Notes under the pieces: generated by a model
Database searches by the model: none
Told to the model about the DNA's origin: nothing
What the model saw: only the letters and a program-made list of their open reading frames with translations
Shown here: one piece after another, positions 49,723 through 55,853 of the stretch
Position numbering within the stretch: position 1 is the stretch's first letter
Layout of the letters: the number at the start of each line of letters is the position of its first letter
Assembly: GCA_031177685.1 (NCBI GenBank)
Contig: JAPSGI010000010.1
Span: 62,001-126,000 of the forward strand
From: Solirubrobacteraceae bacterium
GTDB taxonomy: Bacteria > Actinomycetota > Thermoleophilia > Solirubrobacterales > Solirubrobacteraceae
Length of the DNA stretch: 64,000 nucleotides
Reading direction: 5' to 3'
Made by a program: the position numbers and the translations under genes

Positions 49723-50144
49723 ATGTCAAGTGACCGCAGACCGGCGGCCTCGAAGGCCTCGTCTTTCGTCGCGTACATGTCCAGGCGGGCCACCTTGCCG
49801 TCCTTCACCGTCCAGACGTGGACCACGTCGAAGTCGACTTCGATGCCGGTGTGCCGCCCGCGCCCGCCGAAGCGGAAGGGAACGACGACGCGGTCGCCGG
49901 CGTCGATGAACTCCGCCGGCTCGACCTTCATCTGCTCGAACGCCTCCAGCGGCGCCATGACGATCTGCGCCACGCCGTTGCGGCCTCGCATCTCGCGCGT
50001 CTCGGGCAGCACGCCGGCCGGTTTGAGGACGCAGTCGGGGTGCCACATCTCCTCGAGGTCGCGCGGATCGAGCTCGCCTACCCGGTAGGTCTCCTTCAGC
50101 CGCGCGTAGTTTCGCCGCACGAGTTCGACGTTCTCCCGCGACAT
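49719..50144 (-). CDS. SnoaL/NTF2-like protein
   Basis: The 141-residue protein begins MSRENVELVRRNYARLKETYRVGELDP and has WHPDCVLKPAG, a GRNGVAQI loop and late strands (DFDVVHVWTVKDGKVARLDMY), as in SnoaL-like folds. It is a paralogue of 48028-48435. Ligand unknown. A full promoter TTGACC-N17-GATACT lies 9 bases before the ATG, so the transcript is predicted to be leaderless. The stop codon lies inside the palindromic operator of the next gene. Confidence 0.83.
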   Translation of the reverse strand: MSRENVELVRRNYARLKETYRVGELDPRDLEEMWHPDCVLKPAGVLPETREMRGRNGVAQIVMAPLEAFEQMKVEPAEFIDAGDRVVVPFRFGGRGRHTGIEVDFDVVHVWTVKDGKVARLDMYATKDEAFEAAGLRSLDM

Positions 50145-50153
50145 CGTGCGCCG

Positions 50154-50182
50154 AGTATCCGCCCGGCGACCGGAGGGGTCAA
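50154..50182 (-). promoter_or_regulatory. Housekeeping promoter with leaderless start (best match)
   Basis: On the minus strand TTGACC (50182-50177), exactly 17 bases and GATACT (50159-50154) precede the ATG at 50144 by 9 bases. This is the clearest sigma-70 promoter in the window and sets transcription start at or near the A of ATG. Confidence 0.65.
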
Positions 50183-50216
50183 CCCGCCGGGCCGCCGAGG
50201 CGCGGTTACAACCGGG

Positions 50217-50245
50217 TGGACCTCCGCGCCGCCGCGCCGGATACT
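50217..50245 (+). promoter_or_regulatory. Housekeeping promoter with leaderless start
   Basis: TGGACC (50217-50222), 17 bases and GATACT (50240-50245) precede the ATG at 50254 by 8 bases. It lies back to back with the promoter at 50154-50182. Confidence 0.6.
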
Positions 50246-50253
50246 GCCCAGGC

Positions 50254-50739
50254 ATGTCGCGAGACAACGCGGTCCCGGCTCCGGGCCTGACGCCCGTTCA
50301 GGGCGACGAGCTCGCCTTCATGCGGAGCAGGTACCGGCTCTGGAACGAGGGCGGGACGGACGCGATGATCCGGGAGGTCTGGCACCGGGACATCACCTAC
50401 CACGACCCGCCGGACTTCCCCGACGCGACCACGAAGCACGGGGCGGCCGCCGTCGCCGATCACCTCAACGCGCGGCTCGAGGCGGTACCTGGCGCGACCT
50501 TCGAGCTGGACCGCGCATGGTGGGCCCGCGAGGGGGAGCTCGTCCTGAACGAACTCTCGCTGCACATCGGCGGCCAGGCCAGCGGCGTGCAGCTCGACGT
50601 CGCGATCTTCCACCTCATCCGGTTCGACGAGGGCCTGCGCGCAATCGAGTTGCGCGAGTACACGCGCATCGAGCAAGCCCTGGAGGCGGTGCGCGCGGAG
50701 CCGGCTCGCCGGCGAAGCTCTTCCAGCGCGCCGCCGTAG
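50254..50739 (+). CDS. SnoaL-like polyketide cyclase family protein
   Basis: The 161-residue protein has an NTF2-like fold with MRSRYRLWNEGGTDAMIREVWHRDITYHDPPDFPDA near 25-60 and a late HLIRFDEGLRAIELREYT segment. It is more distant from the two paralogues on the other strand, but again of SnoaL type. Ligand unknown. A TGGACC-N17-GATACT promoter lies 8 bases before the ATG. The CopG antitoxin gene follows with its own promoter. Confidence 0.8.
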   Translation: MSRDNAVPAPGLTPVQGDELAFMRSRYRLWNEGGTDAMIREVWHRDITYHDPPDFPDATTKHGAAAVADHLNARLEAVPGATFELDRAWWAREGELVLNELSLHIGGQASGVQLDVAIFHLIRFDEGLRAIELREYTRIEQALEAVRAEPARRRSSSSAPP

Positions 50740-50756
50740 ACGGTATGCTGGCATAC
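50721..50756 (+). promoter_or_regulatory. Promoter and operator of the CopG/VapC module
   Basis: TTCCAG (50721-50726), 17 bases and TATGCT (50744-50749) form a promoter. The -10 box lies inside the perfect palindrome GTATGC-TG-GCATAC (50743-50756), which ends one base before the ATG at 50757. Antitoxin binding would block transcription directly. Confidence 0.6.
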
Positions 50757-50984
50757 ATGCAGCGGACGACCGTGAAGATCCCGGATGCCCTCGACGCCCG
50801 CCTGCGCCACGAGGCACAGCGCCGGGGGATGACGATCTCCCAGGTCACGCGCGAGGCGCTCGAGCTCTACCTCGGGGCGACATCCGGACGGCGCCGCCTT
50901 GCCGCCGCCAGGGCCGGCCGCAGCGGCAGGACCGACGTGTCGCAGCGCATCGAGGACATCCTCGCCGCCGAGGTCGGGCGATAG
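50757..50984 (+). CDS. CopG/RHH antitoxin of a VapBC-type pair
   Basis: The 75-residue protein begins MQRTTVKIPDALDARLRHEAQRRGMTISQVTREALELYL, the ribbon-helix-helix pattern of CopG/VapB antitoxins, and ends with a basic then acidic tail that would bind the toxin. The start at 50757 is preferred over ATG 50745 because the palindromic operator ends immediately before it. The PIN-domain gene follows after 11 bases. Confidence 0.82.
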   Translation: MQRTTVKIPDALDARLRHEAQRRGMTISQVTREALELYLGATSGRRRLAAARAGRSGRTDVSQRIEDILAAEVGR

Positions 50985-50995
50985 CCGGCCTCCTG

Positions 50996-51409
50996 GTGGA
51001 CGCAGGCCCACTCTACGCCTACGTCGACGCCGACGATGCGCATCACCACGCGTCCCTCGAGCTGCTCGAACGACACCCGGGACCGCTGATCGTCCCGCTG
51101 CTCGTCGTCACGGAGGTCACGTACCTCCTGGCGACGCGGCTGGGCGCGGAGCCGGAGGTGCGCTTCCTCGGCGACCTCGCCGCCGGCGCGTTCTCCGTCG
51201 ATTGCGCCCCGGCGGGAGACTGGCTGCGCATCGCGGAGCTCGTTTCGGCCTACCGCGACCTCCCGCTCGGCACGGTGGACGCGTCGATCGTCGCGGCCTC
51301 CGAGCGCCTCGGCGTCACGGAGATCGCCACCACCGACCGGCGCCACTTCGGAGTCGTGCGACCACGGCACGCGGAGGCGTTCGCGCTCTTGCCGGGAGCA
51401 GTGGCATAG
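50996..51409 (+). CDS. PIN-domain toxin (VapC-like)
   Basis: The 137-residue protein has the PIN-domain acidic residues: Asp in VDAGPLYAYVD at the start, Glu in VVTEVTYLLATR near 40, Asp in TVDASIVAASERLG near 98 and Asp in IATTDRRHFGVV near 116. PIN toxins cut tRNA or rRNA with a metal ion. The annotated GTG at 50996 lies just in front of the first Asp, so the real start may be a few codons further up, where no usual start codon is found. It pairs with the RHH gene upstream. Confidence 0.83.
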   Translation: MDAGPLYAYVDADDAHHHASLELLERHPGPLIVPLLVVTEVTYLLATRLGAEPEVRFLGDLAAGAFSVDCAPAGDWLRIAELVSAYRDLPLGTVDASIVAASERLGVTEIATTDRRHFGVVRPRHAEAFALLPGAVA

Positions 51410-51416
51410 ATATGGT
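51389..51416 (+). promoter_or_regulatory. Promoter of the RHH/MazF module
   Basis: TTGCCG (51389-51394), 16 bases and TATGGT (51411-51416) lie before the ATG at 51428. A second -10 candidate, TATAAA (51416-51421), ends 6 bases before the ATG. The stretch is strikingly AT-rich for this window. Confidence 0.45.
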
Positions 51417-51427
51417 ATAAAAGTGGC

Positions 51428-51664
51428 ATGGCGCGTGTGAGGGTCAGCACGACGGTTGACGAGCAGCTGCTCGAAGAGGCGCGCCGCAGGCGTTCGGAGC
51501 TGGCCGACTCCGCGCTCATCGACGAGGCGCTCGCGGCCCTGCTCGCCCGCAGTCGCGCCGTCGAGATCGAGGCGGCGTACGCGGCATACGACCGCGCCCC
51601 ACTCGAGACGGATGACGAGTGGGGAGACCTCGCGTCATTTCGTACGGCGGCCGGCTCGTCGTGA
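51428..51664 (+). CDS. RHH/MazE-like antitoxin
   Basis: The 78-residue protein starts [21 protein letters not shown], a ribbon-helix-helix-like strand and helix, followed by [14 protein letters not shown] and an acidic tail with [10 protein letters not shown]. This layout is common for antitoxins encoded before MazF toxins in actinobacteria. The toxin GTG overlaps its stop by 4 bases (GTGA). Confidence 0.8.
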   Translation: MARVRVSTTVDEQLLEEARRRRSELADSALIDEALAALLARSRAVEIEAAYAAYDRAPLETDDEWGDLASFRTAAGSS

Positions 51665-51990
51665 CCGCACTTCCGGCGCGCGGAGAGGTCTGGTGGTGCG
51701 AGGTCGCCGACGCCGGACGGCGGCCGGTGGTCGTGCTGTCCAGAGACGCAGCCATCCCCCGCCTTCGACGAACCCTGGTCGGCCCGTGTACGACGACGAT
51801 CCGCCACCTCCCGAGCGAGGTGCTGCTCGAGCCGGGCGAGGACCCGATTCCGCTGACCGCGGTCGTCAACCTGGACTCCGTCGAGAGCGTGTCGCTCGGA
51901 AGGCTCGTCGAGCGCCTCGGCCGCCTCAGCGACGAGCGGATGCGCCAGATCTGCGGAGCCCTCCGGGTTGCCGTGTCCTGCGAAGCCTGA
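51661..51990 (+). CDS. MazF/PemK-type endoribonuclease toxin
   Basis: The 109-residue protein has the MazF signature [23 protein letters not shown] near 6-28, [19 protein letters not shown] near 42-60 and [27 protein letters not shown] near 70-95. MazF enzymes cut mRNA or tRNA at short sequences. The Arg and Thr/Ser of the active site are in place, so it appears intact. A shorter MazF remnant occurs at 57982-58170. Confidence 0.88.
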   Translation: MTALPARGEVWWCEVADAGRRPVVVLSRDAAIPRLRRTLVGPCTTTIRHLPSEVLLEPGEDPIPLTAVVNLDSVESVSLGRLVERLGRLSDERMRQICGALRVAVSCEA

Positions 51991-51995
51991 GCCTG

Positions 51996-52631
51996 GTGTC
52001 AGACACGCGTGCTCACCCCCACCTACCGCCCGGACGCGAGCCCGGCGCGCAGAGCGTGCGCACGGCGCGCGAGCTGCGCAGATCGCTGTGGGTGGCCCCG
52101 CTGGCCGGAGTGCTCTCGGCAGTCCTGCTGACCGCAGCCGGCCTCGCGGCCGGCATGCCGATCTTCCTGCCCTTCGCTCTCGTGCTGCTGGTCGTGCTCG
52201 TCGTCGTTCCCGTCCGGAGGCGGCGCCGGCGGACGGCCGGGAGGGCGAAGCACTTCGCGCTCGCGACCGGGGGTATCGAGGCGGCGCGCGGCGAGAACGT
52301 CACGGCCCGACTCGAGCTGCTCTCGCCCGAGGAGGTGAAGGGAGCGCTCCGGATCGGCCTCGTCTGCACCTGCCGGCACGACGTCCTCGAGACGAGTGGT
52401 GGGGACAGCAATACGAGCCACCGTGTCACCAAGGAGGCGACGGCCTACGAGCACTGGCACGAGGCGAGCGCATCGGAGCGCCTGCAGAGCCATACGTTCG
52501 AGATCCCGCCCGACGGCCCGTTCTCCCACGAGGGCACCTGCCTGTCCTTCGCGTGGTCCGTGCGGGCGCAGGAGAGGCGGTCGGGACGCAGCGATCCGTT
52601 CCTGTCGGAGCCGATCTGGGTTTCGCCATGA
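51996..52631 (+). CDS. Membrane-anchored arrestin-like protein
   Basis: The 211-residue protein has two adjacent hydrophobic helices (about 29-70; VLSAVLLTAAGLAAGMPIFLPF) with a basic RRRRRR stop-transfer, followed by a beta-sandwich domain (about 85-211) with GGIEAARGENVTARLELL and FEIPPDGPFSHEGTCLSFAWSVRA. This is reminiscent of arrestin/Spo0M-like folds. Function unknown. Its stop overlaps the start of the next arrestin-like gene by 4 bases (ATGA), so the two form an operon. The GTG start lies 5 bases after the MazF gene. Confidence 0.68.
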   Translation: MSDTRAHPHLPPGREPGAQSVRTARELRRSLWVAPLAGVLSAVLLTAAGLAAGMPIFLPFALVLLVVLVVVPVRRRRRRTAGRAKHFALATGGIEAARGENVTARLELLSPEEVKGALRIGLVCTCRHDVLETSGGDSNTSHRVTKEATAYEHWHEASASERLQSHTFEIPPDGPFSHEGTCLSFAWSVRAQERRSGRSDPFLSEPIWVSP

Positions 52632-53170
52632 CCGAGCTCGCCCTGGAGCTCGACGGCGGGCCGCGCTGGCATCCGGGCGAGGCCTTGTCGGGCAGGGTGA
52701 TCGTCACCGAGGGCGGCAAGTCGCGCAGCCTCCGCGTATCCCTCGCGTTCGTCAACCAGACGAGCGACTACCGCGAGCCGTCGGTCGTGATCGCAAGCGC
52801 ACCGCTCCATGAGGGCGAGCTCGTCGCCGGCACGCGGTTGCCGTTCCGGCTGGCGATCCCGCCCGATGCGCCGCCGCCCCACATGGCGCCGTGGGGGCGG
52901 CTCTTCTGGGAGGTCGATGCGCAGTCCGATCAGTTCGGGCCGGACGCGCATGCGCGGCAGGAGGTCCTGATCGCCGCCGACGGCGTGCCGCTGCCGAGCG
53001 GACCGCCGTCGGACCCCGCCCCCACCCCGCCGCCGCCGCCGGGAATCACGACCGTGATCCCCCCGGTCGGAGCCGAGCCGCAGAACCCGGGCTGGTACCC
53101 GGACCCCTGGCTGCGGTGGCGGCTTCGCTACTGGGACGGCGCGCGCTGGACGGCCGACGTCCTGAACTGA
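52628..53170 (+). CDS. Arrestin-like (Spo0M-type) protein with C-terminal DUF2510 motif
   Basis: The 180-residue protein starts with a beta-sandwich (about 1-120; RWHPGEALSGRVIV, LPFRLAIPPDAPPPHMAPWGRLFWEV) of the Spo0M/arrestin type, then a Pro-rich linker of about 30 residues and the C-terminal PGWYPDPWLRWRLRYWDGARWT, a DUF2510 motif usually found as a small membrane- or surface-linked module. It is coupled to the membrane arrestin-like gene. Both functions are unknown; a scaffold or trafficking role would be speculation. Confidence 0.75.
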   Translation: MTELALELDGGPRWHPGEALSGRVIVTEGGKSRSLRVSLAFVNQTSDYREPSVVIASAPLHEGELVAGTRLPFRLAIPPDAPPPHMAPWGRLFWEVDAQSDQFGPDAHARQEVLIAADGVPLPSGPPSDPAPTPPPPPGITTVIPPVGAEPQNPGWYPDPWLRWRLRYWDGARWTADVLN

Positions 53171-53194
53171 GCGCTCGCGGCAAGCCTGACGCCC

Positions 53195-53833
53195 TCAGCG
53201 GACCACGCCCTTCCCCGACTGGCGCAGAGCGGTGAAGTGGCAGTAGGTGTCCTCGAGGTCGAGGGCGATCGAGGCCATCGTCTTCGTGGTACCGCTGCCG
53301 ATCTCCGCCACGTCGAACTCCATCCCATTCGGGAGGTTGATGCGGACGCGGTGCTCGGCCCCCGTCGCCGGGCTGCGGATCGGACGGGCCGTGGACTCGA
53401 GCACGCCGGGCATCACGATGCGCGCGCTTCTGCGCTCGATGTCCGCGTCGAACTCGATGCGCTCGAAGAGCGGTGGGTGAACGGTGCTCGACATCGTCGT
53501 GTAGACCCACCAGTGGGTCGCGCCCTCGTCGGTCTCGCCACCGTAGAGGACGGTCGCAAGAGCGTCTCGTTGCGCACCGTCCGCCCGCTCGTCGATGACG
53601 GCCTGACACTCACCGTTGCCCTCGTAGATCGGTCCCGGCCAGGCGTAGAGCAGGGCGGCGCCGAGGCCGTCGAGCGTTACGTCGCCGAAGTGGCCCTTGT
53701 CGATGCGAACGGCCGCGAACCCGCGGCAGTGGCCGAGTGTGGGCTGCCGTGCCTCGAACTGGCACGGACAGCCGTAGTCGCAGTTGCAATTGCTGACCTC
53801 GACTCCTTCGATGTACCAGTCAACCTGTGCCAT
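53195..53833 (-). CDS. DUF1326 domain protein
   Basis: The 212-residue protein has the N-terminal DUF1326 motif VEVSNCNCDYGCPCQFEARQPTLGHCRG with a Cys cluster (CxCxxxCPC near 13-22) and the family's VLYGGETDEGATHWWVYTTM segment near 100. The metal or partner bound by the Cys cluster is not known. GAGGAGGAC precedes the ATG at 53833. It follows a paralogue with a 10-base gap; elsewhere DUF1326 genes stand with DUF2182 membrane genes, which are absent here. Confidence 0.82.
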   Translation of the reverse strand: MAQVDWYIEGVEVSNCNCDYGCPCQFEARQPTLGHCRGFAAVRIDKGHFGDVTLDGLGAALLYAWPGPIYEGNGECQAVIDERADGAQRDALATVLYGGETDEGATHWWVYTTMSSTVHPPLFERIEFDADIERRSARIVMPGVLESTARPIRSPATGAEHRVRINLPNGMEFDVAEIGSGTTKTMASIALDLEDTYCHFTALRQSGKGVVR

Positions 53834-53843
53834 CGCGTCCTCC

Positions 53844-54434
53844 TCAGCCCTTGAGCTCGAAGGGGCCCGTCCAGAACCCGGAGCCATCGAGGTCGTACTG
53901 CACGCCCGGCACGTTCGCCTTGACCTTGGTCGACCGCCCCGCGGTGACGGCCGGGAGCGTGTAGTGCGCGTTGGTCACCTGGATCTCCGCCGTGCCGTCG
54001 ACGTTCTTGAGCGTGCTGCCCGCGCCCTCCGCCGTGTCTCCGGCCGTGAAGGAGATCTCTCCGCCGGTGGCGCTGTACTCGATCGGCGCCGTGAACACAC
54101 CCTTCATGTCGCCGATCAGCGCGGCCACGTTGGCGGCATCGCCTCCGAGCTCCCCACCGTAGATCTTGGTCAGAGCGGCCCGCTGCTCCTCGCTCGCCTT
54201 CTCGTCCAGGACCAGCGCAGCCGTGAAGTTCCCGCCGGTCCACACGCCATCGAAGGTCGCAATCAACACCGCCCGCGTGCCCGAGAGGTCGAGGCCGTCC
54301 AGCTCGCCCTCCTGGATGTCGAAGCAGATCACGGACTTGCACGTCCCGCCGGTCGGCTCCTGGCCGAAGGCGCACGGGCATGGCGTGTTGCAGCTGCAGA
54401 AGTCGGTGCTGCGGCCCGCAAGTCGATAGCTCAT
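53844..54434 (-). CDS. DUF1326 domain protein (paralogue)
   Basis: The 196-residue protein starts MSYRLAGRSTDFCSCNTPCPCAF, with the same CxCxxxCPC arrangement as its downstream paralogue, followed by LDLSGTRAVLIATFDGVWTGGN and KIYGGELGGDAAN. GGAGGAGGG precedes the ATG at 54434. The two genes form an operon. Function unknown. Confidence 0.82.
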   Translation of the reverse strand: MSYRLAGRSTDFCSCNTPCPCAFGQEPTGGTCKSVICFDIQEGELDGLDLSGTRAVLIATFDGVWTGGNFTAALVLDEKASEEQRAALTKIYGGELGGDAANVAALIGDMKGVFTAPIEYSATGGEISFTAGDTAEGAGSTLKNVDGTAEIQVTNAHYTLPAVTAGRSTKVKANVPGVQYDLDGSGFWTGPFELKG

Positions 54435-54593
54435 GACTGTCCCTCCTCCCGGCAGTGCGCGATGAACGCAGCGTTCCACCATCGGCCCGGGCTGCCTAGT
54501 TCTAGTTTCGAACCAGCCGATCGACCGCGCAAACGCCATGGGGGCGGGTAGGCGATACTGGCGCCCACGCGGCGGCCACCGGGCGCGAGACCT
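54435..54593. other. Divergent intergenic region, 159 bases
   Basis: The gap between the DUF1326 operon and the PIG-V-like gene holds CTAG-TT-CTAG-like steps near 54497-54510 and a GGGTAG followed by GATACT near 54546-54558, which could act as -10 elements for the PIG-V gene. No gene is seen. The stretch is more AT-rich than its surroundings. Confidence 0.35.
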
Positions 54594-55778
54594 GTGTCTT
54601 CCGAGGATCGAGAAACCCACCCAACGCGGGGACGCGGGTTGCAGACCGCCCGGCTCGGGCCGGCTCTCGCGCGCCTCCGGGGCACCGTCGAGATCCCGCT
54701 GTTCGTGTTCGGTCTCACGATGGTTGCACTGTGGCTGGTGGCCGCGGAGCGCGGACACGCGTTTCTCGACGACGTGACGTGGATCCACTGGGACGCCGGC
54801 CACTATCTGAAGATCGCGGTCGACGGTTACGAGTTGGACACGTGCCCTCCCGAGGACCCGAAGCCCGGGCTGTGCGGAAACACCGCGTGGTTCCCGCTGT
54901 ACCCGTGGCTCGTGGGTGCGCTGTACCACCTCGGCCTTCCACTGGGGTCCACCGCGATTGTGATCTCGAACCTGTTCGTAGTCGGAGAGCTGATCTTGGT
55001 CTGGCTCCTGTTCGACCGGCGCGCGACACCCGCGGCGATCTCCGCGCTCGTCTTCGTGGCATTCATCCCGGGCGCGATCTACCACCACGCGCCGTTCCCG
55101 ATGTCGGTTCTCGGGTTCTTCATCCTGCTGTGCCTGTACCTCTGCAAGCGAGAACGCCTGGCATGGGCGGGCGTAGCGGGGGCCGCCGCCGCTGCGTCGT
55201 ATCCGATCGGAACCCTGGTGGTGCCCGCCCTCGCCGTCTGGGTCTGGCTCGTTTACCGCGCGCTCTCGGTACGCGAGAAGCTGCGCCGGACGTTCCAAAC
55301 CGCAGGTCTTGCCGCGCTGGGGCCGGTCTGCGTGGTCGTGGCGCAATGGGCGCAGACCGGATACCTCGACGGTTTCTGGATAGTTCAGGAGCGCTACGAC
55401 TCCAGCATCGCGTCACCGTTCACGAAGTACTGGAACAACCTGGAGTCCCTGTTCCATCATCCGCGTCAGATGGGCGCGGTGATCGCGGTCCAGACCGTGT
55501 TCGTGGGACTGGTGGTCGTTGCGTGCGTCGTCGCCTTCGTCCTGCGCCGGGGATGGCTGTCGCCCGTCGACACGCTCGCGGTCCTGATCGTCCTGCCCAT
55601 GTGGATCGTCCCGCTGACCCAGCGCAACCAGAGCATCTGGCGGGCGGAGGCGGCACTGGTCGCGCTCGCGCTCTTGTTGCGCTATCTCCCGATCCGACTG
55701 CAGGTGGCGCTGGTCTCTGTTGCGGTGACCCTGGGGCTCCTGCTCCCCGCATACTTCTTCTCGAATTTGCTGGTGTAG
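54594..55778 (+). CDS. PIG-V-like mannosyltransferase-family membrane protein
   Basis: The 394-residue protein has about ten membrane helices. An early luminal loop holds IHWDAGHYLKIAVDGYE and NTAWFPLYPWLV, which match the catalytic loop region of PIG-V-type GT-C mannosyltransferases. It may transfer a lipid-linked sugar, acceptor unknown. Third codon positions are visibly less GC-rich than in most neighbours, suggesting that it arrived by transfer together with the surrounding genes. The start is a GTG at 54594. Confidence 0.78.
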   Translation: MSSEDRETHPTRGRGLQTARLGPALARLRGTVEIPLFVFGLTMVALWLVAAERGHAFLDDVTWIHWDAGHYLKIAVDGYELDTCPPEDPKPGLCGNTAWFPLYPWLVGALYHLGLPLGSTAIVISNLFVVGELILVWLLFDRRATPAAISALVFVAFIPGAIYHHAPFPMSVLGFFILLCLYLCKRERLAWAGVAGAAAAASYPIGTLVVPALAVWVWLVYRALSVREKLRRTFQTAGLAALGPVCVVVAQWAQTGYLDGFWIVQERYDSSIASPFTKYWNNLESLFHHPRQMGAVIAVQTVFVGLVVVACVVAFVLRRGWLSPVDTLAVLIVLPMWIVPLTQRNQSIWRAEAALVALALLLRYLPIRLQVALVSVAVTLGLLLPAYFFSNLLV

Positions 55779-55853
55779 CTGGACCCCCGGCCGCAGTGGG
55801 TCGCGGCTCGACCTTCCGCCCCGCACCTGGCATGCTCTTCTCGGCGGGAATTA

